Assembly (NCBI GenBank): GCA_017556765.1
Contig: JAFYME010000057.1
Location: 1 to 34,062 of the forward strand
Direction of reading: 5' to 3'
DNA from: Bacteroidales bacterium
GTDB taxonomy: Bacteria; Bacteroidota; Bacteroidia; Bacteroidales; UBA932
DNA: 34,062 nt
Made by a program: the position numbers and the translations under genes
Part shown: piece after piece, positions 1 to 8,241 of the stretch
Numbering within the stretch: position 1 is the first letter of the stretch
Layout: each line of letters opens with the position of its first letter
Notes under the pieces: model-generated
The model's database searches: none
What the model was told of the DNA's origin: nothing
What the model saw: only the letters and a program-made list of their open reading frames with translations

Positions 1-554
1 AATACGGAATATTCTGGAACAGGACGGGAAAGGAGCTTCTCGGCCTGGATGATTTCGGAAAAAGAATCAAAGGACAGACCCTCAACCACATAATCAGCCA
101 CTTTGACGGAGCGTCAAAGAGCAAGGATGAAATCATCAGGGAGCTTTATGAATACGAAAGGAACATGAGCTATGATTACATCCCCGGAGCTGATGAATTC
201 ATGAAGGACCTGTATGCCAGAGGCATTCCCATGGCCATAGTGACCAGTTCCAACGACGCAAAAATGGTAAACGTACGCAAGGCTCATCCGGAACTGTGGG
301 AGCTTACAGAGGCAGTCCTTACAAGCGAACATTTCTCGAAGTCAAAGCCTGATCCCGAATGCTTCCTCAAGGGCATGGAGGTCCTTGGAGGCCGTCCTGA
401 GGACACATATGTATTCGAAGATTCCATCCACGGCATCAATGCAGGCCGTGCAGCCGGCGCAAAGGTCATCGGACTGGCTACCACAAACACACGTGAAGCC
501 ATCGTTCACCTGTGTGACCAGGTAATCGATGACTTCAGAGGTTTTGTGTTATAG
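1..554 (+). CDS. HAD-superfamily hydrolase, beta-phosphoglucomutase/phosphatase-like (5' partial)
   Basis: The frame is open from base 3 to a TAG at 552-554, so the gene begins upstream of the window; about 183 residues are visible. Seen: HAD motif II (IVTSSND), the motif III lysine in SKSKPDPECF, and motif IV (VFEDSIHGINAG), followed by AAGAKVIGLATT, the usual Rossmann-type end of this family. The motif I Asp (DxDx[T/V]) and most of the cap lie outside the window. The arrangement fits subfamily I HADs such as beta-phosphoglucomutase, phosphoglycolate phosphatase or sugar-phosphate phosphatases; the substrate cannot be told from this part. It is cytoplasmic (no signal visible, though the N-terminus is missing). 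The 3' end converges on the last gene of the PUL with only 5 bp between the stops. Confidence 0.88.
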   Translation, partial: YGIFWNRTGKELLGLDDFGKRIKGQTLNHIISHFDGASKSKDEIIRELYEYERNMSYDYIPGADEFMKDLYARGIPMAIVTSSNDAKMVNVRKAHPELWELTEAVLTSEHFSKSKPDPECFLKGMEVLGGRPEDTYVFEDSIHGINAGRAAGAKVIGLATTNTREAIVHLCDQVIDDFRGFVL

Positions 555-559
555 AAGGA

Positions 560-2794
560 TTATCTTACTTCGAATGAAACCTGGGTACGGATATCATCCG
601 ATGCTGAGCCCACATAAGCAGTAAACTTACCGTCTTCAAGCACCCACTCATGTTTTTCATCATCGAAATACATGAGTTTTTCAGGATCTATGCTGAATGT
701 GACTGTCTTGGTCTCACCCGGTTCAAGCGCAATCTTGCTGAAGCCCTTGAGTTCCTTTACAGGACGTTCGAGCCTTGACTGCTCATCACCGATGTAGAGC
801 TGCACGACCTCCTTGCCCGCAACCTTTCCGGTATTGGTCACATCAACGCTCACGCTTACATCCGCTCCGGCCTTCACAGAATTCTTGCTGACCTTTGCAT
901 CTCCATATGTAAACTCAGTATAGCTGAGACCGTGACCGAACGCGAAGAGCGGCTTGATCTGCTGCTTGTCCGCCCAACGGTAACCGACATAGATATCCTC
1001 CTTATATTCCACTGTAAGATCCTGAGGATCATATGCATTGAGGGCATGGGCACCATTGTCTTCAAGCTTCACAGGGAAGGTGAAAGGCAGCTTTCCTGAA
1101 GGGTTGACCTTGCCGAAGAGCACGTCTGCTATCGCATGTCCCATCTGTGAACCGCTGTACCATCCTTCTACAATGGCATTGACCTTATCCACCCATGGCA
1201 TTGCAACGGCATTTCCTGAAATGATCACTACAGCAAGGTTCGGATTTGCCTCGGCAAGAGCCTCGATGACCTTGTCCTGAGCATATGGAAGTTCAAGGTG
1301 GTATCTGTCGGAATCCTCACAGTCCTGGTGAGATGCCTTATTGAGACCTCCGAAGAACAGAACAACATCCGCATTCTTCGCTGCAGCCACAGCATCAGCG
1401 ATCAGCTGCTCCTCTGACCTGCTTTCAGAGAGATCCTGGCCGGTAGCCACTCCATTGTAATTTCCGGACACATCGCCTACATAGCCTCTTTCGTAAACGA
1501 CCTCAGCCTTATCTCCTACAGCAGCCATGATTCCTTCGAGAGGTATACATTCATGCTGAGCCTTCAATGAAGACGAACCTCCACCGACAGTCATCATCTT
1601 GATGGCATTCTCTCCGATCACGGCTATCTTCTTAACCGAAGCAAGATCCACAGGAAGAACGTCATTGTCATTCTTGAGAAGGACGATACCCTCTCCTGCA
1701 ATCTTTCTCGCAGCATCATAATGCTCCGGCGAGCAAAGAGAGCCTGAAGGCTTGTCGTTGTTCATGGCTGTACGGAACATCAGCCTGAGGACTCTGCGCA
1801 CCTTATCGTTGAGGATGTCCTCGGATGCGCTTCCTTCACGAAGCTTCTTGAGATATGGATCTGCAAGATAATAGGCATCATATCCATTTGTCGCACCCAT
1901 GGTAAGGCCATCTGTCCATGTACCGAACTCAAGGTCAAGGCCGTTTGTGATGGCCTGGTCGGTATCATGCGTTCCACCCCAGTCGGAAATGACAACTCCG
2001 TCGAAGCCCCATTCTCCCTTGAGGATATCGTTCAGAAGGTACTCGTTATGGCAGGCATGCTGTCCCTTGTAAAAATTGTAGGCACCCATGATCGACCATG
2101 CTCCACCGTCCTGCACAGCAGCCTTGAATGCCGGGAGATAAATCTCGTACAACGCTCTGTCAGAAAGGATTGCATCATACTCATGCCTCTTGGCCTCCTG
2201 GTTGTTCAGAGCATAATGCTTCACGCACACTGCGACTCCGTTCTTCTGCACTTCCTGCACATATGGAACCACCATCCTCGAAGCAAGGTACGGATCCTCA
2301 CCCATGTACTCGAAATTTCTTCCATTAAGCGGCGTACGGTAAATGTTCACACCCGGGCCAAGAAGGATATCCTTCTCGCGGAAACGTGCTTCCTCTCCTA
2401 TGGATTTTCCATAAAGCACGGACATGTCCTCATTCCATGTAGCGGCAAGGCATGTAAGGGCCGGGAAAGCCACACATGAGTCATTTGTCCATCCTGCCTG
2501 CTCCCACTCGTCCCAAAGAACCTCCGGACGGATACCATGCGGGCCATCTGTTGTCCAAAGTTCAGGAATACCAAGGCGAGGGACGCCTGCCGATGAGAAT
2601 TTCGATTGCGCATGAATGATCTTCACCTTTTCTTCAAGGGTCATGCGTGAAAGAGCGTCTTCCACACGCGCTTCGATAGGCTGGCTGTCATCGAGATATA
2701 CCGGTCCCTCCGACTTCGGTGCCTGAGAACACGAAGCCGTGAGAGCCGCAAGCGACAGCAAAACATAAAATCTGGCGGTCAGTTTCATTTTCAT
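560..2794 (-). CDS. GH3 beta-glucosidase, lipoprotein (last gene of PUL)
   Basis: Predicted exo-acting beta-glucosidase that removes glucose from beta-gluco-oligosaccharides. The protein from the ATG at 2794 is 744 residues. Lipoprotein signal with the lipobox ending at Cys22 (LTASC). The N-terminal GH3 barrel contains GFDGVVISDWGG, whose Asp271 is the expected nucleophile; a C-terminal alpha/beta domain follows (SEGIVLLKND-like segment, KIAVIGENA) and a terminal fibronectin-III-like domain (VTNTGKVAGKEVVQLYI). An in-frame TTG at 2812 would add six residues, but the ATG at 2794 (or 2788) gives a better signal peptide. It lies 24 bp after the GH30 stop and is probably co-transcribed. The residues after Cys (SQAPKS) lack an acidic export tag, so a periplasmic position is plausible (inference). 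Linkage specificity is not readable; beta-1,6 or beta-1,3 oligosaccharides are likely from context. Confidence 0.93.
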   Translation of the reverse strand: MKMKLTARFYVLLSLAALTASCSQAPKSEGPVYLDDSQPIEARVEDALSRMTLEEKVKIIHAQSKFSSAGVPRLGIPELWTTDGPHGIRPEVLWDEWEQAGWTNDSCVAFPALTCLAATWNEDMSVLYGKSIGEEARFREKDILLGPGVNIYRTPLNGRNFEYMGEDPYLASRMVVPYVQEVQKNGVAVCVKHYALNNQEAKRHEYDAILSDRALYEIYLPAFKAAVQDGGAWSIMGAYNFYKGQHACHNEYLLNDILKGEWGFDGVVISDWGGTHDTDQAITNGLDLEFGTWTDGLTMGATNGYDAYYLADPYLKKLREGSASEDILNDKVRRVLRLMFRTAMNNDKPSGSLCSPEHYDAARKIAGEGIVLLKNDNDVLPVDLASVKKIAVIGENAIKMMTVGGGSSSLKAQHECIPLEGIMAAVGDKAEVVYERGYVGDVSGNYNGVATGQDLSESRSEEQLIADAVAAAKNADVVLFFGGLNKASHQDCEDSDRYHLELPYAQDKVIEALAEANPNLAVVIISGNAVAMPWVDKVNAIVEGWYSGSQMGHAIADVLFGKVNPSGKLPFTFPVKLEDNGAHALNAYDPQDLTVEYKEDIYVGYRWADKQQIKPLFAFGHGLSYTEFTYGDAKVSKNSVKAGADVSVSVDVTNTGKVAGKEVVQLYIGDEQSRLERPVKELKGFSKIALEPGETKTVTFSIDPEKLMYFDDEKHEWVLEDGKFTAYVGSASDDIRTQVSFEVR

Positions 2795-2818
2795 ATCAGT
2801 TTTAGTTTTCAATTCAAA

Positions 2819-4351
2819 CTATTCCTGCCATATAAGCGACACCAGCGCCTTTGCAGGGACATTATATTTAACTGTAAACGAATCGTTTACAAAGACCATC
2901 TGCTGAACGGCAGACTGATTGTTCAATATCAGCACACCGACCGTTCCATCCGGATTGAGGTACATCTGACATTCAAAGCCGGAAGGATAATTGAAGCCCG
3001 ATGTCTCCATCATTCTTGCACCAGGCTTGACCACGGCAGAAGCATGGGCCACGTTGAACCAATGGCTGTTCTTTGTAATCGATTTGTAATCAGAAGACTT
3101 GATGGTCACTCCTCCGTAGCAGGTCTTGCATGAGCCGTCCTGAGGGCTGTAAGGACCGTTCTTTTCGTCAAGCATGAGGTTCCAAAGAGTCACGCCCTGG
3201 CCGCCACGCTTCAATGTTCCCAGGAACAGACTTGAGAAGTCGTTCATCAGGCAGTCTGCAAACTTATAGTTCCATTCTCCGATAGACGCCTCTGTGAAAT
3301 AGATCGACTTCTCCGGATAGGTTGTGCTTATCTCGTCAAGCTCCGAAACATGGCCGCCATAACTGTGCCATGCAGAACCATCAGACCATCTGTATGCCTC
3401 CGGATCCGCATATACGTTGAGCGGGTAGTTGTTCTGGCCATCCTTGTCATCATAATTGAAGTTGTGGTCGAAAAGAAGGAGCTTCACATCGCCCAGACCC
3501 GCCTTTTCCATTGCAGGGCCAAGCACCTTCACGAACTCCTTCTGGTCCTGCCATGGCATCACAAGAGACATCGAGTTGCCCGGATTGAGCGGCTCGTTCT
3601 GCATTGTAAGGGCGAAGATATCGAAGCCTTCGGCTTCCATGGTCTGTACCCATTTCACAAAATATTCTGCATATTCATCGTAGCAGGAAGGCTTCAGACG
3701 GCCTCCTGTCCACGAATCATAATCCTTTTCCTCTGTAACAGGCTTATTGAATGCAGGCACATGCCAGTCGTTGCCTCCCGGCATCTGACACTTCATCCAC
3801 TTCGGACAAGACCAAGGCGAAGCAATGATCTTTACATCCGGATTTATGGCATAAACCTCCTTCAAGATAGGAAACAGATAGTCGCGATCCTCCTTATGGA
3901 CAGCAAAATTCTCAAGTCCGGGAGTGTCGCACCATGTGTATTCTTCACTGAGGCAGAAGTCCGAGGCACCTATGGAAACCCTTATAAGGCTGGATCCTAC
4001 TCCTTCGGTCTTGGAGAACATCTCCGTGAGGAATCTGGTCCTGTCTTCCTGCGCCATGCGCATGAGGTTGTAGCATGAAGCGGTCGTCAATGCAAGGCCG
4101 AAACCGTCGACAGGCTTGCCAAGTTTTGTCTTGTCATACCTGACATTATAAGAAGGCAGCACCTGGGTGTCTGTAAATTTGATAGACGACTCCGCAAAGA
4201 GTGAAGTCGCATCGGCCTTGGTGACATACACGGTCACATCGCCTTTCTTTTCCGGTTTTTCAGGCGTACCCTGATCCACCGGCGTCTTCTCTCCGCAGTT
4301 ACATGCCATCAGGCCCGCAAGAGAAGCCAGAAGTAATAATTTGTATCTCAT
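2819..4351 (-). CDS. GH30 family glucan hydrolase (beta-1,6-glucanase type), lipoprotein
   Basis: 510 residues with lipobox LMAC (Cys17). The GH30 fold is shown by GVGSSLIRVSIGASDF, IIASPWSCPKWMK, the acid/base Glu253 in TMQNEPLNPG and the nucleophile Glu354 in IYFTEASIGEW, followed by a C-terminal beta-sandwich. The pattern resembles subfamily GH30_3, whose characterized members are endo-beta-1,6-glucanases, more than the xylanase subfamilies; glucosylceramidase-like annotations are also common for this family. Established context: the Bacteroides thetaiotaomicron pustulan/yeast beta-1,6-glucan PUL pairs GH30_3 with a GH3 and SusC/D. Here GH30 lies between a CotH-like protein (6-bp gap) and a GH3. 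Inferred job: cutting beta-1,6 branches or chains of a beta-glucan at the cell surface. Start is ATG. Confidence 0.9.
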   Translation of the reverse strand: MRYKLLLLASLAGLMACNCGEKTPVDQGTPEKPEKKGDVTVYVTKADATSLFAESSIKFTDTQVLPSYNVRYDKTKLGKPVDGFGLALTTASCYNLMRMAQEDRTRFLTEMFSKTEGVGSSLIRVSIGASDFCLSEEYTWCDTPGLENFAVHKEDRDYLFPILKEVYAINPDVKIIASPWSCPKWMKCQMPGGNDWHVPAFNKPVTEEKDYDSWTGGRLKPSCYDEYAEYFVKWVQTMEAEGFDIFALTMQNEPLNPGNSMSLVMPWQDQKEFVKVLGPAMEKAGLGDVKLLLFDHNFNYDDKDGQNNYPLNVYADPEAYRWSDGSAWHSYGGHVSELDEISTTYPEKSIYFTEASIGEWNYKFADCLMNDFSSLFLGTLKRGGQGVTLWNLMLDEKNGPYSPQDGSCKTCYGGVTIKSSDYKSITKNSHWFNVAHASAVVKPGARMMETSGFNYPSGFECQMYLNPDGTVGVLILNNQSAVQQMVFVNDSFTVKYNVPAKALVSLIWQE

Positions 4352-4357
4352 AATAAA

Positions 4358-5998
4358 CTATAATTTGTTCAATTCCCTGTCAAGCCACTCAAGTCTGTCT
4401 GAATAGAATCCCTTCAGATATGCGACTTCCTTTTCATATGAGCCAAGCGACGGCATCTTCACCCAGTCTACCCAATCCCATATGTTCCAGCGCTGAAAAT
4501 TGCGCTTTACAGCCTTGTCAAGAGTCAGGGCCTGCTCGTCTATGAAATCGGGGATCCTCTCAAGCTCAGGCATCAGCTCATTCCAACGGTCCTGCAAGCG
4601 TATAATGAAATCAGGATCCCTCATCATCAGATTCACCCAGTTGTCGCCCGGGGTACAGTTGGAAGCGAAATCCTTGACCCAGAAATTTTCCGGTCCATTG
4701 CCCACATCCCAGCCGTAATATCCGCAGTTTCCAAGCGTAAGGTCGAAATCCCAGACATGATACATCTCGAGTTTCCTGCCCTGCTCCTTGGTCAGAAAAG
4801 AGCTTTTCCTGAAGTTTCCATCGACATTCTTGGTCAGTTCCTGTATAATATAATAATTGATGAACGAGTCAACATCGACATATTCCTCATATGCATCAGT
4901 ATCAGAGCTATGCAACGCAGCCTCAAAATCGTCGAAAAGCCGTCTAGCCCGGTCAAACTGCTCAGGGGTAGGTATCTCCGGCTCGGAAAACATCATAGGC
5001 ACACCCATGCTTGTCCACCATACGGTCTTCTCGTCCATACTCTCTTCTATTTCAAAATAGAAATCGTTTTTCTTGTCGATATTAACCCTGTCCTTTGAAA
5101 CCTTCTTATGCTCGCATAATGTATAGACGCCCTGATATTCACCATTGAGATACACTTCCACGCTTCTCATGCGAGGTGTCCAGCTGAAACCGCATATCTC
5201 CGATATCTTCATGGCCACTATGTTACGGATAAGGGTCCTGTCTGCATAATTCGCCAGAAGAGCCCATTCCTTGTCGGCAGGCATTCCAAGCAGCGAAGCC
5301 TTCTCATCCAGCTTGACTTTCCAAGGCTTCTTCGGCCAGCTCCATGTGGAATTGCCTCTGCCTCTTATACCCATAGAAGCCGAGAACTGATCTACATCGC
5401 TGTAAAGCTTCTCCGGATCAGAGATGGTAATCCGGCCCTTCACATAGTTTTCCTTATCGTATATGCCAGCTCCGCCTGCTGTCTGAATCCTTACGACAGG
5501 GATGTTCTGTCTGCGCTCCAACTCTTCCTGCTCCTTTTTTTCTTCCTCTTCATCCCTTGATGCAACACTGTCAAAAACCAGGTGTTCACCGTTGCTTATC
5601 CACATATGAAGAGTCTTGGTATCGAAATACACGTATACCGGATACGCATCATGTCTGGAAAGCCCTGTATCGACCTTTATAGGCTTGACAAGCTCCCCGA
5701 CCTTCCACCATCCTCCGGACGCAAACACTTGTTCGGGCTTTGAATCCGTACAGTCATGAATCTGTATCGAAGTGTCCGAAACCGTGATCTGAAAACCGTT
5801 CTCAAACTTCACGATGCAGCAGTAGGGCTGGTACTCGGCTGAAGAAAAGACCATCCCCAGCTCATATGCCTGAATGAGTTCAAGATATCCTCTGGGCTGC
5901 GTCCTTTCCGGCAAATCCTCCTTATCCCTGCATCCGTGAAGAAGCAGGGAAAGGAGCAAAACCACAAACATCCAGAAAGAACGCAACTTCCTCATCAT
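4358..5998 (-). CDS. CotH kinase-family lipoprotein encoded within the PUL
   Basis: 546 residues from the ATG at 5998, whose A is the last base of the TGA of the upstream GH3 gene (TGATG), so translation is probably coupled. Lipobox LHGC, Cys23, followed by RDKED, an acidic/charged stretch like a surface-export signal. Residues ~30-145 form a beta-rich domain I do not recognise (ends YVYFDTKTLHMWISNGE). A highly charged linker (EEEEKKEQEELERR, ~147-161) follows. The rest is CotH: GIRGRGNSTWSWPKKPWKVKL, a segment with VYLNGEYQGVYTLCEHKK, and MYHVWDFDLTLGN with Asp417/Asp419, the expected metal/catalytic site of this atypical kinase fold. CotH of Bacillus phosphorylates spore-coat proteins; the role in Bacteroidetes is unknown. 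An in-frame TTG at 6001 is an alternative, less likely start. Confidence 0.87.
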   Translation of the reverse strand: MMRKLRSFWMFVVLLLSLLLHGCRDKEDLPERTQPRGYLELIQAYELGMVFSSAEYQPYCCIVKFENGFQITVSDTSIQIHDCTDSKPEQVFASGGWWKVGELVKPIKVDTGLSRHDAYPVYVYFDTKTLHMWISNGEHLVFDSVASRDEEEEKKEQEELERRQNIPVVRIQTAGGAGIYDKENYVKGRITISDPEKLYSDVDQFSASMGIRGRGNSTWSWPKKPWKVKLDEKASLLGMPADKEWALLANYADRTLIRNIVAMKISEICGFSWTPRMRSVEVYLNGEYQGVYTLCEHKKVSKDRVNIDKKNDFYFEIEESMDEKTVWWTSMGVPMMFSEPEIPTPEQFDRARRLFDDFEAALHSSDTDAYEEYVDVDSFINYYIIQELTKNVDGNFRKSSFLTKEQGRKLEMYHVWDFDLTLGNCGYYGWDVGNGPENFWVKDFASNCTPGDNWVNLMMRDPDFIIRLQDRWNELMPELERIPDFIDEQALTLDKAVKRNFQRWNIWDWVDWVKMPSLGSYEKEVAYLKGFYSDRLEWLDRELNKL

Positions 5999-8214
5999 CA
6001 AATAACTTCAAACGACACAGGCTCGCCGGAAGCGGAATCTCCTGCAACCCAGAGATTGAAATCGCCCTTCTCTACAACGTATTCCATATCGATGTTCCAG
6101 AAAGCAAGATCTGATACCGGAAGCTCGAATGTCACCGTCCTCGTCTCTCCCGGAGCAAGTGTCACTCTCTGGAATCCCTTGAGTTCCTTTACAGGACGCA
6201 CGACAGATCCGACCTTGTCCTGAACATAAAGCTGCACAACTTCAGTACCTTCGCGCATACCTGTATTCTTCAGTTCGAAGCTTACACGGATGACATCATC
6301 CTCCGTATACTCGCCCTTGTCAAGAACCGGATTTCCATACTTGAATGAAGTATAAGAGAGGCCGTAACCGAACGGGAAGAGAGGGCCATATCCTGTGTCA
6401 AGATAGTATGACGTACATCCCAAAGATGTCTGTCCAGCCGCAATCGGAATATCGTAAAGAAGAGTCTCGGTACCGTTGTTAGGACGTCCTAAATTGTTGT
6501 GGTTGTAATAGAAAGGTGCCTGTCCCGCATCCCTGAGGAATGTCATAGGAAGTTTTCCTGAAGGATTCGCCTTGCCCTTGATAAGGTCAGCAAGCGCCGG
6601 ACCTCCCATTGTTCCGGGATGGAATGAATAAAGCATGGCGTCGCAGTTGTCAAGATCACGCTCGACGGTAAGAGGGCGTCCGGCGATCACGACTACCACA
6701 ACAGGCTTTCCTGCCTTTGCGACTTCAGCAATAAGCTCACTCTGAGCGCCCTGGAGATTGAGGTTAGAGAGCGAGTGAGCCTCTCCTGAAAGTATGGCCT
6801 CTTCACCTACGAACACCACCGCCGCTTCCGCTCTTGAAGCCGCATTACGCACCTTTGCAAACTCCTTTGTACTTCTGTCACGGCTGTATGCAAGGCCCGG
6901 TTCCCATATGACATCATACTCCTGACGAAGGGCAGTGAGAGGTGTCACGGTATGTTCCTGCTGGCCATCGAATGCCCATGTACCCATCTGTTCATACGGA
7001 GCATCGGCCAGAGGTCCGGTCACGAGAATGGTCTTCGCCTTGTCCAAAGGCAGTACCCCTCCTTCATTCTTGAGAAGGATAGCAGACTCTACCGCCGACT
7101 GCTTTGCAGCCTCGAGATGAGCAGGCGCATAATCAACCTTAGCGGAAGCCGTCTCGTCGACATACGGATTTTCAAAAAGTCCGAGATCGAACTTGAGCTT
7201 CAATATATTGCGTACGGCCCTATCGATTTCAGCCTCAGACACTTTGCCTTCCTTGACAAGTTCTTCAAGGTACTGAATGAAGCCATACGACATCATGTCC
7301 ATGTCGACGCCTGCGTTGACTGACTGCTCCGCTGTATGCTTGAGATCATTTGAGAATCCGTGCGCGATCATCTCGCCTGCCGAATTCCAGTCGGTCACCA
7401 CCATTCCGTCCCATCCCCATTCGTCGCGAAGGATGTCCTTCAGGAGCCACTTGTTTCCTGTCGAAGGGATGCCGTCGATCTCGTTGAACGAGGTCATCAG
7501 GGTTGCCGCCCCGGCATCTGCCGTCGCCTTGAACGCAGGGAAGTATGTATTGCGGAGCGAACGCTCTGAAATCATGGTCGAATTGTAATCACGGCCTCCC
7601 TCCGCAGCTCCGTAACCCACGAAATGCTTGATGCAGGCCGCCATGGATGCCGGGTTGCTCAGGTCTTCTCCCTGATATCCCCTGACCATGGCCAGACCCA
7701 TCTGCACATCAAGATACGGGTCCTCTCCTGAGCCCTCTGCCACTCGTCCCCAACGAGGATCACGAGCAACGTCAAGCATAGGTGAAAAGGTCCATCGTAT
7801 GCCGCTTGCCGTAGCTTCGACAGCAGCGACGCGCGCTCCCTCCTCAACGATTTCAGGATCGAATGTCGATGCCAGTCCCAATGGGATAGGGAAAATGGTC
7901 CTGAATCCATGGATCACGTCTCTCGCCACCAATATCGGAATGCCCAGACGGCTTTCCTCTACTGCAGCCCTCTGCACTGCATTGATCTCTGCGGGATCCA
8001 CACAATTCAATATGGATCCGACTTCGCCTTTTGCCGCCTGATCCGCAAGCCATGCCCCGCCGGAAAGCTGGTTCATCTGACCTATTTTCTCATGCAGGGT
8101 CATCTGGCTCAAAAGTTCCTCAACCTTTCTGTCAGTCTCTGTCTGAGGAGCTGACGAGCAGCCTGCAAGTGCCAGAACGGCTACTGACAATATATTTCTT
8201 ATGATTCTGTTCAT
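5998..8214 (-). CDS. GH3 beta-glucosidase, BglX-like lipoprotein
   Basis: 738 residues, close in length to BglX-type periplasmic beta-glucosidases (~765). Lipobox LAGC with Cys19 followed by SSAPQTETD. Ordered GH3 features: LLSQMTLHEKIGQM near the N-terminus, FSPMLDVARDPRWGR, the conserved KHFVGYGA, then GMVVTDWNSAGEM with nucleophile Asp275; the C-terminal domain begins near SAVESAILLKNEGG, and a FnIII-like domain (ELKNTGMREGTEVVQLYV) closes the protein. It should release glucose from the oligosaccharides made by the GH16 and GH30 enzymes. It lies 27 bp after GH16 and overlaps the CotH start by one base. The two GH3s of this locus differ clearly in sequence (SDWGG versus TDWNS around the nucleophile), so they are not a recent duplication and may divide beta-1,3 and beta-1,6 substrates (inference). 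Confidence 0.94.
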   Translation of the reverse strand: MNRIIRNILSVAVLALAGCSSAPQTETDRKVEELLSQMTLHEKIGQMNQLSGGAWLADQAAKGEVGSILNCVDPAEINAVQRAAVEESRLGIPILVARDVIHGFRTIFPIPLGLASTFDPEIVEEGARVAAVEATASGIRWTFSPMLDVARDPRWGRVAEGSGEDPYLDVQMGLAMVRGYQGEDLSNPASMAACIKHFVGYGAAEGGRDYNSTMISERSLRNTYFPAFKATADAGAATLMTSFNEIDGIPSTGNKWLLKDILRDEWGWDGMVVTDWNSAGEMIAHGFSNDLKHTAEQSVNAGVDMDMMSYGFIQYLEELVKEGKVSEAEIDRAVRNILKLKFDLGLFENPYVDETASAKVDYAPAHLEAAKQSAVESAILLKNEGGVLPLDKAKTILVTGPLADAPYEQMGTWAFDGQQEHTVTPLTALRQEYDVIWEPGLAYSRDRSTKEFAKVRNAASRAEAAVVFVGEEAILSGEAHSLSNLNLQGAQSELIAEVAKAGKPVVVVVIAGRPLTVERDLDNCDAMLYSFHPGTMGGPALADLIKGKANPSGKLPMTFLRDAGQAPFYYNHNNLGRPNNGTETLLYDIPIAAGQTSLGCTSYYLDTGYGPLFPFGYGLSYTSFKYGNPVLDKGEYTEDDVIRVSFELKNTGMREGTEVVQLYVQDKVGSVVRPVKELKGFQRVTLAPGETRTVTFELPVSDLAFWNIDMEYVVEKGDFNLWVAGDSASGEPVSFEVI

Positions 8215-8241
8215 ATCGGTCTGTTATCAGTTCAAGTTGGT

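Noticed and set aside
1967-2479. Long plus-strand open frame (170 codons) inside the GH3 gene
   Set aside because: Antisense to clear GH3 catalytic sequence, no recognisable domain; a shadow frame.
3350-4078. Plus-strand open frame of 242 codons inside the GH30 gene
   Set aside because: Lies opposite the GH30 active-site region; no family features and no promoter.
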